NCBI RefSeq assembly: GCF_004210295.1
Contig: NZ_SDAK01000001.1
Coordinates: 434,001 to 498,000 of the forward strand
DNA from: Lactococcus sp. S-13
GTDB taxonomy: Bacteria; Bacillota; Bacilli; Lactobacillales; Streptococcaceae
Reading direction: 5' to 3'
DNA length: 64,000 nucleotides
Shown here: positions 1 to 7,896 of the stretch, in pieces
Position numbering within the stretch: position 1 is the first letter of the stretch
How the letters are laid out: the number at the start of each line of letters is the position of its first letter
The notes under the pieces: model-generated
Told to the model about the DNA's origin: nothing
The model's input: the letters and a program-made list of their open reading frames with translations, nothing else
The model's database searches: none
Translations under genes and position numbers: made by a program

Positions 1-2085
1 TGCTTTAATCTTATCGTCGCCCTTAAGTTTCATCGCTTTAACACCCGCTGCTTTTGCCCCAAGGACTGGCACATCATCCAGGTTAAAGCGCAAAGCGTAT
101 CCACTTTCTGAAATAAGCATCAAATCAGCAAATTCGCTCGAATGGAAGAAAATCACTTCATCATCTGCGCCTTTGAGCTTAGCATAGGCAGTGGATTTTG
201 AACGATAAGTCCGCCAAGGGGTAAAGCTTGCCAAATCAACTTGTTTAATTTGACCGTTTTTGGTTACAACAGTGAAGTTTTGCTCAGCAAAATCATCAAT
301 AATTTTGGCCTCAATAATTGTTTCGTTGGAGGCAAAATTAGATAAGTTTTGTGATAAATGTTCTCCAATATCTTTCCAACGAACATCCGAGAGTTCATGG
401 ATAGGGCGATAGATTACATTTCCAAGATTGGTAAACAGTAACAAATGTTGTGTGGTTTTGGCAGGAGCGTAATACAGCAGCTCATCATCGTCACGTTTTC
501 CGACTTCTTCCAAGGCTGACGAAGCAAAAGAACGTGGTGAAGTGCGCTTGATGTAGCCCGCGCGCGTGACTGAAACGACAGTATCTTCCGCCACAATCAA
601 CTCACTAGCTTCAATCTCAATGGTTTGAACTTCATCTTGCAATTCACTGCGACGTGGTTTGGCAAATTTTTTCTTGACTTCTCGTAATTCACGTTTCATC
701 AAGTTAAAGAGGGTGCGCTCATCGTTGATGATGGCTTTGAGTTCCAAGATTTTTTGTTCAAGCTCTGCTTGTTCGTTTTGCAGGGTGACAATATCAGTGT
801 TGGTCAAGCGGTAAAGTTGCAGGGTGACAATTGCCTCGGCTTGCTCTTCGGTGAAACCAAAGGAAACTTTGATATTTTCTTTGGCATCGGCTTTATTTTC
901 TGAAGCTCGAATGGTTGCGACCACTTCATCGAGAATCGAAACCATGCGAATCAATCCTTCAACCAAGTGCAAGCGTTTTTCGGCTTTTGATAAATCAAAC
1001 TGAGAACGTTTGACAATAACTTCTTCACGGTGAGTGATATAAGCACGCAAAATTTGCACGATTCCGGTTTGAACAGGGGTCATCTTGTCAATCGCCACCA
1101 TATTGAAGTTATAATTGACCTGCAAATCGGTATTTTTGAACAAATAGTTCAAAACGAGTTGGCTGTCAGCTTCTTTTTTGAGCTCGATGGCAATTCGCAG
1201 GCCTTCTCGATCGGATTCATCCCGAACTTCGGCAATTCCTGGTACTTTGGCGCTCAAGCGAACATCGTCAATCTTTTTGACCAGATTAGCCTTATTGAGT
1301 TCATAGGGAATCTCAGTCACAATCAGTTGCTCACGCCCCCCTTTTATGGATTCAACACTCACTTTGGAGCGGACAACGATACGTCCTTTTCCTGTATGAT
1401 AAGCTTTTCTGATTTCACCTTTACCTTGGATAATTCCGCCTGTTGGAAAATCTGGCCCAGGTAAAAATTCCATGATTTTTTCGACATCGGCCTTTGGATG
1501 ATCAATCATATGAATGGTTGCATCAACGACTTCGCCAAGGTTGTGGGGTGGGATATCTGTGGCGTAACCTGCTGAAATCCCTGTTGAGCCATTGACCAAA
1601 AGGTTAGGAAAGGCAGCAGGTAAGACAATGGGTTCTTTTTCAGTATCATCAAAATTCCATGCGGTAGACACGGTATTTTTATCAATATCTTGCAACAAAA
1701 AGCCTGAGATTTCGCTTAAACGTGCTTCGGTGTAACGCATGGCGGCTGGTGGATCACCATCCATTGATCCGTTATTTCCGTGCATTTCAATCAGCGGTTC
1801 GCCCATTTTCCAATCTTGGCTCATCCGAATCATTGCGTCATAAATCGAACTGTCCCCGTGAGGGTGGAAGTTACCCATGACATTTCCGACAGATTTGGCG
1901 GATTTACGATAAGCTTTGTCAAAAGTGTTGCCATCTTTATTCATTGAGTAAAGAATCCGACGTTGCACCGGCTTCAAACCATCACGAATGTCGGGTAAAG
2001 CACGCTCCTGAATGATGTATTTTGAATAGCGCCCAAAGCGCTCTCCCATGATATCCTCAAGGGGTAATTTTTGAATATTAGACAT
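1..2085 (-). CDS. parC: DNA topoisomerase IV subunit A (3' end outside window)
   Basis: Type IIA topoisomerase A subunit; with ParE it decatenates replicated chromosomes. The reading frame opens at an ATG at 2085 and stays open to base 1, giving 695 codons of an expected ~820. The breakage-reunion domain is clear: HPHGDSSIYDAM around residues 74-85, and the catalytic tyrosine in AAMRYTEARL (Tyr118 by my count). The two residues that mutate in fluoroquinolone resistance are wild-type, Ser79 and Asp83. A coiled-coil stretch and the start of the C-terminal beta-pinwheel follow. It lies downstream of parE and three small genes on the same strand, separated from the nearest by a terminator, so it probably has its own promoter; a weak extended -10 (TAGAAT preceded by TGG) lies near 2183-2190. 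Confidence 0.97.
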   Translation of the reverse strand, partial: MSNIQKLPLEDIMGERFGRYSKYIIQERALPDIRDGLKPVQRRILYSMNKDGNTFDKAYRKSAKSVGNVMGNFHPHGDSSIYDAMIRMSQDWKMGEPLIEMHGNNGSMDGDPPAAMRYTEARLSEISGFLLQDIDKNTVSTAWNFDDTEKEPIVLPAAFPNLLVNGSTGISAGYATDIPPHNLGEVVDATIHMIDHPKADVEKIMEFLPGPDFPTGGIIQGKGEIRKAYHTGKGRIVVRSKVSVESIKGGREQLIVTEIPYELNKANLVKKIDDVRLSAKVPGIAEVRDESDREGLRIAIELKKEADSQLVLNYLFKNTDLQVNYNFNMVAIDKMTPVQTGIVQILRAYITHREEVIVKRSQFDLSKAEKRLHLVEGLIRMVSILDEVVATIRASENKADAKENIKVSFGFTEEQAEAIVTLQLYRLTNTDIVTLQNEQAELEQKILELKAIINDERTLFNLMKRELREVKKKFAKPRRSELQDEVQTIEIEASELIVAEDTVVSVTRAGYIKRTSPRSFASSALEEVGKRDDDELLYYAPAKTTQHLLLFTNLGNVIYRPIHELSDVRWKDIGEHLSQNLSNFASNETIIEAKIIDDFAEQNFTVVTKNGQIKQVDLASFTPWRTYRSKSTAYAKLKGADDEVIFFHSSEFADLMLISESGYALRFNLDDVPVLGAKAAGVKAMKLKGDDKIKA

Positions 2086-2240
2086 TTTTTAACTTTCTTT
2101 TGAGAAAATTTTAATTTATTTTTTTAATTGAGGATTTCTACTGAAGGGTGATTTTTTCAATTCTCAGGAAATCACTTTTTCTATTCTACCACAAATTGAA
2201 GCCGAAAAAAACTGGCAAAAAGTTTCAGAGATAAAGCCAC

Positions 2241-2275
2241 AAAAAACTTACTGAGCATTTCGTCAGTAAGTTTTC
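2241..2275 (-). terminator. intrinsic terminator of the parE-elaA gene group
   Basis: A 12-bp perfect stem (2243-2254 with 2263-2274) with an 8-nt loop ends in a T run on the minus strand, directly after the acetyltransferase stop codon. The loop side carries one CGTCAG core of the dispersed element described below. Confidence 0.8.
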
Positions 2276-2280
2276 TGATT

Positions 2281-2730
2281 TTAGAACGTCAAAATCATAT
2301 TGACGTGCTTGATGCCGTCTTCGTAAAATGCGTCAGAGTTTTCCACAAAGCCAAAGGAAGCATAAAAATCACGTAAGTAGTACTGCGCTTCAATAGTCAC
2401 GGCTGATTCGCCGTCAGCTTTCAAGACTTCCAAAGCTTTTTCTACCAGCTCATGACCTAATTTTTGACCACGAAAAGCGGGATTGACTAGCACACGACCG
2501 ATTGAACTTTCTGGAAAGGAAATCTTTTGAGGGAGCAAGCGGCACAAGGCCATGATTTCACCTGCTTCGTTTTCTAGCCAGAGGTGCTTGGAAACTTGAT
2601 CTTTTCCATCAAGTTCTTGGTATGGGCAGTTTTGTTCGACGACAAAAACGGCCGTTCGCAAGCTCAGCAACTGGTACATTTCGGTCGTATTTAATTCGTC
2701 AAAAGTTTTAAGTTTCCACTGATGTGTCAT
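2281..2730 (-). CDS. ElaA-family GNAT N-acetyltransferase
   Basis: A 149-residue GNAT-fold protein, expected to transfer acetyl from acetyl-CoA to an unknown acceptor. The N-terminal stretch LRTAVFVVEQNCPYQELDG is the hallmark of the ElaA subfamily. The acetyl-CoA loop is RVLVNPAFRGQKLGHELVEKA at about residues 80-100, with a conserved tail ending in the FGF motif. The ATG overlaps the stop codon of the upstream exonuclease gene by 4 bases (ATGA), so the two are translationally coupled. Substrate unknown. Confidence 0.9.
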   Translation of the reverse strand: MTHQWKLKTFDELNTTEMYQLLSLRTAVFVVEQNCPYQELDGKDQVSKHLWLENEAGEIMALCRLLPQKISFPESSIGRVLVNPAFRGQKLGHELVEKALEVLKADGESAVTIEAQYYLRDFYASFGFVENSDAFYEDGIKHVNMILTF

Positions 2731-3581
2731 TTTTCTTCCTCCATTTCACTGACGAAATTGGCTTTTTGCATTTCTTTCAGAAAATCCGAATGAATCCTAA
2801 CTTGTTCGGTATGATATAAGGTCACACTTAAACTCGCACCAGTTGAGTATTCCTGCTCAATCCGGATGCCTGTTACGTCAAATTTTTGCCATTTTCGTGT
2901 CAAATCTTGGCGATAGTAGACTAGAGCTTTGGTGATGGGTAAATTGAGCTTACGGCGCAGACTTTCAGTGATTTCGTCAGTATTTTCTCCAAACAAATCA
3001 AGCTGTTCATTTGCGTCAGCATTTTCTCCAAGCTCCAAAATTTCCGTCAGTATTTTCTCTGAGACATTTTGCTCACTTTTTTGTAAATAATGATAAAGTT
3101 TCGCCGTAATCAGACAGTCATTAAGCGCATCATGCGAGCGTAAATCACTGACGCCCAGCAACTCTTTAAAATTGACCAGCGCATAAGAAGACATCTGCAA
3201 AAGACGTTTACTTTCAGCCAAAGTATCATAAACTCGAAAGGCTTCCACACCCGTAAGCGCACAATCAATAATGGCTTGGTACAAAAAACTCACATCAAAA
3301 GGCGCATTATGAGCCACCAAAAGATGTCCTTCGATAAAGGCCAAAAATTCTGGCAGGATTTCTTCAATCGTTGGCTGATTGAGCAAATCTGCAGGCTTAA
3401 TTCCAGTTAATTCTGTAATTTCTGAGGAGACATAGGATCGCTGATTTTTGACTAATTGGTTAAACCGTGCGATTTCAACATCGTTTTCGTCATATTTTAC
3501 CGCACCGATTTGGATAATTTCATTTTTTTGAGCAGAGAAACCAGTGGTTTCAAAGTCAAAAACGACGTATTTTTCTTTCAT
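2727..3581 (-). CDS. DnaQ-like 3'-5' exonuclease (DEDDh family)
   Basis: Stand-alone relative of DNA polymerase III epsilon. Exo I (DFETTG, residues ~9-14), Exo II (HNAPFDVSFL, ~91-100) and Exo III (SHDALNDC, with catalytic His and Asp, ~150) are all present, so it should be an active DEDDh nuclease. The ~100-residue C-terminal part has no domain I recognise. Residues ~170-212 form a low-complexity linker made almost entirely from three copies of the dispersed AGAGAA..CTGACG element, read in two frames (as EKILTE and as GENADA / GENTDE). It sits between an S51 peptidase and the acetyltransferase and is probably cotranscribed with parE. Role in repair or nucleotide salvage cannot be told from sequence. 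Confidence 0.9.
   Translation of the reverse strand: MKEKYVVFDFETTGFSAQKNEIIQIGAVKYDENDVEIARFNQLVKNQRSYVSSEITELTGIKPADLLNQPTIEEILPEFLAFIEGHLLVAHNAPFDVSFLYQAIIDCALTGVEAFRVYDTLAESKRLLQMSSYALVNFKELLGVSDLRSHDALNDCLITAKLYHYLQKSEQNVSEKILTEILELGENADANEQLDLFGENTDEITESLRRKLNLPITKALVYYRQDLTRKWQKFDVTGIRIEQEYSTGASLSVTLYHTEQVRIHSDFLKEMQKANFVSEMEEEK
2975..3063 (-). repeat. three dispersed elements in the exonuclease gene
   Basis: Cores at 2975, 3014 (each one mismatch) and 3045 (exact), spaced 39 and 31 bp, in sense orientation. Confidence 0.88.
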
Positions 3582-3617
3582 TTTTCTTTTACTCCAGCTG
3601 ACAGGTTCGTCAGCAAA

Positions 3618-4151
3618 TTATACAGCATTCTCTATCAGCAAAATCTCATGATTATCAACAATCAGCCCTGCTGAGTCAGTCAGAAAATAAGTATTTTCTT
3701 TGAAAATCGTAAGTTTTTCATGAGGAGAAATTGAGAAATCCAGCAGCCCCAGATAATTTTTCGCCAAAACGCAAGCGCCTGCTGATGAACCCACCCAGAT
3801 TTTTCCTGCCAAAAGTTTTGGCAAAAGTTCAGAAAAACCAGTTTTCTCAAAGGTTTCTAGCAATTCATTAGTGTAGCCACCAAAACACCAAATCAAATCG
3901 TAGCCCAACATTTTAGTCTTGAGCTGCTCAGGCGACAGCGCCCGCAAATTGGCAAAAGTCAGTTTGCCACCAAAAGTTGTGGCCAAACTTGAAAATGCCG
4001 ATAAAAGCCAGCGACAATCATCATCTGACTGGGCGAGCGCTTCGTTAATCAGACAGACCGAGATGTCGGCGCGAGATTTGCCCAGCCATTTTTCAATTTG
4101 TCGAATGAATTTTTCCTTACCTTCTGGCGCAGATGCTAAAATCAAACGCAT
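3618..4151 (-). CDS. S51 (peptidase E / cyanophycinase-like) family protein
   Basis: The nucleophile elbow VGSSAGACVL (Ser near residue 128) and an upstream GG-turn (WCFGGYTNELL) match Ser-dependent S51 peptidases related to aspartyl dipeptidase PepE. It has a possible histidine in FSISPH. At about 177 residues it is clearly shorter than PepE (~230), the missing part being C-terminal loops, so activity is not assured. I start it at the second Met (4151), which has an AAGAG-like ribosome site; an in-frame ATG at 4166 is the alternative. It lies in the parE-exonuclease string, flanked on both sides by short CTGAC/GTCAG hairpins. Confidence 0.75.
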   Translation of the reverse strand: MRLILASAPEGKEKFIRQIEKWLGKSRADISVCLINEALAQSDDDCRWLLSAFSSLATTFGGKLTFANLRALSPEQLKTKMLGYDLIWCFGGYTNELLETFEKTGFSELLPKLLAGKIWVGSSAGACVLAKNYLGLLDFSISPHEKLTIFKENTYFLTDSAGLIVDNHEILLIENAV

Positions 4152-4201
4152 TTTTTCTCTTTTCATGTTCGAAAAATTACTGACGAAGCTGTCAGCAAAC
4201 T

Positions 4202-6136
4202 TTAAAAGACCGTTTCTTCTTCCATCGTAAATTTCACGTTGTTTTCAATCCATTTCCGGCGAGGTTCAACCTTGTCCCCCATAAGCACAGATACACGTTT
4301 CTCAGCTTGTGCGGCATCGTCAATAGTCACTTGAATCAAAGTACGGCTTTCAGGATTCATGGTCGTTTCCCAAAGCTGATCCGCGTTCATTTCACCAAGC
4401 CCTTTGTAACGTTGCAGGTTAGCATTTTTACCAAAATGCTTACGTAACTCAGCTAGTTCGCCATCAGTCCAGGCGTATTCAATCTTTTCCTTTTTCCCTT
4501 TACCTTCGCTCATTTTGTAAAGGGGCGGCAGGGCAATGTAGATGTGCCCCGCTTCCACCAGCGGTTTCATGTAGCGGTAAAAGAAAGTCAGCAAGAGCGT
4601 TTGAATGTGAGCGCCGTCCGTGTCGGCATCGGTCATGATGATAATTTTGTCATAGTTACGGTCAGCCAAGGTAAAATCAGCCCCAACACCTGCACCAATG
4701 GTGTAAATCATGGTGTTGATTTCCTCATTTTTGAGAATGTCCTGCATTTTGGCCTTTTCCGTGTTGATAACCTTACCACGCAGAGGCAAGATAGCTTGGA
4801 ACTTGCGGTCGCGCCCTTGTTTGGCTGAGCCACCAGCCGAATCTCCTTCGACTAGATAAAGTTCGTTTTTGTTAGGGTTTTTAGTTTGAGCTGGGGTCAA
4901 TTTACCAGACAAAAGGCCTTTGTCTTTCTTGTTCTTTTTGCCATTTCGGGAATCTTCACGCGCTTTTCTAGCCGCTTCACGGGCTTCGCGCGCTTTGATG
5001 GCCTTACGTATCAAATTCTGAGCCAATTCGCCATTTTCCATCAAGTAGAAACTGAGCTTTTCAGCCACCAAACCGTCCACAATCGGGCGAGCCAAAGGGG
5101 AGCCTAATTTGTCCTTAGTCTGCCCTTCAAATTGCAAATGCTCCTCGGGAATCAAAACCGACAGCACCGCTGTCAAGCCCTCACGGTAATCTGAACCTTC
5201 CAGATTTTTATCCTTGTCCTTGAGCAAGTTCGTTTTTCGAGCATACTCATTCATCGCCTTAGTAATGGCTGTTTTCAAACCAGCTTCATGCGTTCCACCG
5301 TCTTTGGTTCGAACATTATTGACAAATGAGAGCATATTTTCTGAATAACCGTCATTATATTGCATGGCTACTTCGACTTCAAAACCGTCTTGTTTGCCCT
5401 CAAAATATAACACTGGTGTCAAACTGTCCTTATCTTCATTGAGATAAGTAACAAAATCCTGCACACCATTCTCATAATGAAATTCTGCCTTTTCATCTGT
5501 TCGTTGATCTTCAAGGCTAATGGTTACTTCTTTGAGCAAGAAAGCTGATTCATTTAAACGTTCAGAGATAATACCGTACTTAAATTCTGTGGTTGAAAAA
5601 ATCGTCGCATCTGGCATAAAAGTAACTTTTGTACCCGTTTTAGATTTTGGTGCTTTGCCAATTTTTTCCAAAGTCGTTACGGGATGACCACCATTTTCAA
5701 AACGTTGGCGATAAACGGTTCCGTCACGCGTGATTTCTACTTCCAACCAAGTGGATAAAGCATTTACAACAGAAGACCCTACCCCGTGCAAACCACCAGA
5801 AGTTTTGTAGCCCCCTTGACCAAATTTCCCTCCCGCGTGGAGAATGGTAAAAATTACCTCGACCGTCGGAATCCCCATTGCGTGCTGTCCGACAGGCATC
5901 CCACGCCCTTCATCTTCTACGGACAAAGAGCCATCTGTATTGATTGTAACCGAAATTTTATTTCCAAAACCAGACAAAGCTTCATCGACAGCATTATCAA
6001 CAATCTCCCACACCAAATGATGCAAACCTGTACCATCTGTTGATCCAATATACATCCCTGGACGTTTTCTAACAGCGTCAAGCCCTTCTAAGACTTGAAT
6101 CGCACTGTCATCATAATTATTGATATCTATTACCAT
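4202..6136 (-). CDS. parE: DNA topoisomerase IV subunit B
   Basis: ATPase subunit of topoisomerase IV, partner of ParC. The 644-residue length is typical. The GHKL ATP-binding fold is intact (EIVDNAVDEAL near residue 46, DEGRGMP near 76, GGLHGVGSSVVNALS near 115), followed by the transducer, and the TOPRIM domain with EGDSAGG and DADTDGAHI. The tail is the usual PRRKWIENN. The ATG at 6136 has a strong GAGGAGA ribosome site. It leads a minus-strand group with the S51 peptidase and the exonuclease. Confidence 0.98.
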   Translation of the reverse strand: MVIDINNYDDSAIQVLEGLDAVRKRPGMYIGSTDGTGLHHLVWEIVDNAVDEALSGFGNKISVTINTDGSLSVEDEGRGMPVGQHAMGIPTVEVIFTILHAGGKFGQGGYKTSGGLHGVGSSVVNALSTWLEVEITRDGTVYRQRFENGGHPVTTLEKIGKAPKSKTGTKVTFMPDATIFSTTEFKYGIISERLNESAFLLKEVTISLEDQRTDEKAEFHYENGVQDFVTYLNEDKDSLTPVLYFEGKQDGFEVEVAMQYNDGYSENMLSFVNNVRTKDGGTHEAGLKTAITKAMNEYARKTNLLKDKDKNLEGSDYREGLTAVLSVLIPEEHLQFEGQTKDKLGSPLARPIVDGLVAEKLSFYLMENGELAQNLIRKAIKAREAREAARKAREDSRNGKKNKKDKGLLSGKLTPAQTKNPNKNELYLVEGDSAGGSAKQGRDRKFQAILPLRGKVINTEKAKMQDILKNEEINTMIYTIGAGVGADFTLADRNYDKIIIMTDADTDGAHIQTLLLTFFYRYMKPLVEAGHIYIALPPLYKMSEGKGKKEKIEYAWTDGELAELRKHFGKNANLQRYKGLGEMNADQLWETTMNPESRTLIQVTIDDAAQAEKRVSVLMGDKVEPRRKWIENNVKFTMEEETVF

Positions 6137-6196
6137 TATATTTTCTCCTCATCGAAAGCTTATACTTTTGCCAAAACAAAAATATTCATCTTGATT

Positions 6197-6225
6197 ATTG
6201 TACCTTGTTAAGAAAACTTTGTCAA
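6197..6225 (-). promoter_or_regulatory. parE promoter
   Basis: Minus-strand TTGACA (6220-6225) and TACAAT (6197-6202) with a 17-bp spacer, about 60 bases upstream of the parE start. Confidence 0.8.
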
Positions 6226-6287
6226 AATTCTACCAAGTATTTTTTAACAAACACATCCAAGTCTATCCGTTCCCTTTGGCAAAAATA

Positions 6288-6296
6288 TGGTATAAT
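6288..6296 (+). promoter_or_regulatory. extended -10 promoter of plsY
   Basis: TGGTATAAT, an extended -10 with no recognisable -35, 54 bases before plsY. It is divergent from the parE promoter. Confidence 0.6.
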
Positions 6297-6349
6297 TGAA
6301 CAGTTAAAAGAGATTATCTATTTTAAACGAACTAAAACTCGGAGAACTT

Positions 6350-6988
6350 ATGACTATTTTTATTCTTGTCGTTGTGTGCTACCTTTTAGGTGCTATCCCT
6401 GCTGGTTTATGGGTCGGTCAGATTTTTTTCAAAAAAAATCTGCATGATTTTGGATCAGGAAATACGGGAACAACGAACACTTTTCGGATTCTTGGCGTTA
6501 AAGCCGGAATCGCCGTCTTTTTATTTGATTTACTCAAAGGAACTTTAGCAACACTTTTACCCGTCTTCTTCCATGTCCACAGCGTTTCCCCGCTTGTTTT
6601 TGGCTTGATTGCGGTGATTGGACATACTTTGTCGGTCTTTGATCATTTCAAAGGAGGCAAGGCTGTCGCGACTTCTGGCGGTGTCATCTTAGGCTTTAGT
6701 CCACTTTTTTTAATCTATCTGCTTGTGGTTTTCTTTGTTTTTCTCTGGCTCTTTAGTATGATTAGCCTGTCAAGCATTGCTGCTGCAGTCGCTGCTTTAA
6801 TTGGTGTCTTCTTCTTCCCAAGCATTCATTTTATCTTGCCAACTTATGACTGGTTCTTTTCTTTAATTATTTGTGCCTTGGCTTTGATTATTATTTTGAG
6901 ACACATTTCCAATTTAAAACGCATCAAAAATCACGCCGAATCCCTTGTACCCTTTGGCTTGAACTTATCTCATCAAAAGAAAAAGTAA
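6350..6988 (+). CDS. plsY: glycerol-3-phosphate acyltransferase PlsY
   Basis: Integral-membrane enzyme that acylates glycerol-3-phosphate from acyl-phosphate, the first step of phospholipid synthesis. At 212 residues it has the family's multi-helix layout and its three conserved cytoplasmic motifs: [12 protein letters not shown] (residues ~36-47), [12 protein letters not shown] (~103-114) and the region after RHISNLKRI near residue 186. Start chosen at 6350, behind GGAGA; an overlapping frame at 6205 is a shadow. Divergent from parE, as is common in streptococci and lactococci. Its stop codon abuts a NrdR box. Confidence 0.96.
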   Translation: MTIFILVVVCYLLGAIPAGLWVGQIFFKKNLHDFGSGNTGTTNTFRILGVKAGIAVFLFDLLKGTLATLLPVFFHVHSVSPLVFGLIAVIGHTLSVFDHFKGGKAVATSGGVILGFSPLFLIYLLVVFFVFLWLFSMISLSSIAAAVAALIGVFFFPSIHFILPTYDWFFSLIICALALIIILRHISNLKRIKNHAESLVPFGLNLSHQKKK

Positions 6989-7003
6989 CACAATATCTTG
7001 TGT
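6988..7003 (+). promoter_or_regulatory. NrdR box 1 (also plsY terminator stem)
   Basis: ACACAATATCTTGTGT fits the NrdR operator palindrome. With one extra flanking pair it is also a 7-bp hairpin followed by a long T-rich tail (to ~7018), so it probably terminates plsY as well. Confidence 0.75.
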
Positions 7004-7028
7004 TGCTTTTTCTTTTTTACATAATTTA

Positions 7029-7044
7029 GCACAATATCTAGTAA
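7029..7044 (+). promoter_or_regulatory. NrdR box 2
   Basis: GCACAATATCTAGTAA, a weaker copy of the same palindrome 41 bp (about four helical turns) downstream of box 1. NrdR boxes are known to occur in helically phased pairs in front of ribonucleotide reductase genes. Confidence 0.65.
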
Positions 7045-7051
7045 GTATAAT

Positions 7052-7080
7052 TTGACTCCTTATTTTTTTTAAGTTAAAAT
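7052..7080 (+). promoter_or_regulatory. nrdHIEF promoter
   Basis: TTGACT (7052-7057) and TAAAAT (7075-7080) with a 17-bp spacer, immediately after NrdR box 2. A second possible -10 (TATAAT, 7046-7051) overlaps the end of the operator region. Confidence 0.65.
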
Positions 7081-7138
7081 AAGGGTATCAAATTTGAGCA
7101 AAGGTCCTACTTTTTCTCAACACTTTAAGGAGAATCAA

Positions 7139-7357
7139 ATGGTTACAGTTTATTCAAAAAATAATTGTATGCAATGTAAAATGGTCAAAAAATGGCTTGG
7201 CGAACACGATGTCGCTTTTAACGAAATTAACATTGATGAACAACCTGAATTTGTCGAAAAAGTTATCGAAATGGGCTTCCGTGCAGCACCAGTCGTGACT
7301 AAAGGCGATTTCGCTTTCTCTGGTTTTCGTCCTAGTGAATTAGCAAAGTTGGCTTAA
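7139..7357 (+). CDS. nrdH: NrdH glutaredoxin-like redoxin
   Basis: 72-residue electron donor for class Ib ribonucleotide reductase, reduced by thioredoxin reductase (a trxB lies at 61-62 kb). The redox motif CMQC is at residues ~9-12, and [12 protein letters not shown] near the C-terminus is the usual NrdH ending. I reject the longer frame beginning at 7094: the ATG at 7139 has a strong AAGGAG seven bases upstream and gives the family's normal length. First gene of nrdHIEF. Confidence 0.95.
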   Translation: MVTVYSKNNCMQCKMVKKWLGEHDVAFNEINIDEQPEFVEKVIEMGFRAAPVVTKGDFAFSGFRPSELAKLA

Positions 7358-7359
7358 AG

Positions 7360-7782
7360 ATGAAACTTGTTTATTTCAGTGTTACTGGCCAGACCAGACG
7401 TTTCGTCGGAAAGACAACTCTGCCTCATGTCGAAATTTTGCCTGATGATGATTTGGAAATGGATGAGCCTTTCCTTCTCATCACCCCAAGCTACGCCGAA
7501 GAATCACCCACCGTATCTAAGTCAATTGACGTTATGGATCCTGTGTTTGACTTTATGGCTTACAACGATAATTACAAGCTTTGTCGTGGCATTATCGGAA
7601 CAGGTAATCGAAATTTTGCAGGAATTTATATTTTCACAGCAAAGGAACTTTCGGCTAAGTATCAAATTCCGCTTTTATACGATTTTGAGTTCAATGGTAC
7701 ACCAACTGATGTGGCTGCGGTCGAAAAAATTGCTCAACAGCTGGATCACGGAGCTAAGGTAACTTTTAAAAATCCACTGTGA
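7360..7782 (+). CDS. nrdI: NrdI flavodoxin-like protein
   Basis: 140-residue flavodoxin that supplies oxidant to assemble the manganese tyrosyl-radical cofactor of NrdF. It has the FMN phosphate loop region SVTGQTRRF (residues ~7-15), the TPSYAEES loop and the GTGNRNFAG loop (residues ~80). It starts two bases after the nrdH stop, so the genes are coupled. Confidence 0.95.
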   Translation: MKLVYFSVTGQTRRFVGKTTLPHVEILPDDDLEMDEPFLLITPSYAEESPTVSKSIDVMDPVFDFMAYNDNYKLCRGIIGTGNRNFAGIYIFTAKELSAKYQIPLLYDFEFNGTPTDVAAVEKIAQQLDHGAKVTFKNPL

Positions 7783-7788
7783 TTTTTG

Positions 7789-7818
7789 GCTTCACATTTT
7801 ACGTGGAGCTTCTTTTAT
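7789..7818 (+). terminator. terminator-like hairpin between nrdI and nrdE
   Basis: A 7-bp stem GCTTCAC/GTGGAGC (7789-7795 with 7803-7809, one G-T pair), 7-nt loop, then TTCTTTTATC. A second hairpin (7849-7871) lies just before nrdE. They could reduce transcription into nrdEF or act as RNA processing sites; the T tail is imperfect. Confidence 0.4.
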
Positions 7819-7896
7819 CTCTATCTTTTTGCACTTATTATAAACTCTCAGTCTTGACTGTGTTTAGACTGACTTTTCTCTCATATAAGGAGTATT

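Noticed and set aside
1030-1464. 144-codon frame opposite parC
   Set aside because: It is antisense to a well-conserved part of parC, with no ribosome site; a shadow.
7094-7138. Upstream extension of nrdH
   Set aside because: Would give 15 extra residues not found in NrdH and ignores the AAGGAG before 7139.
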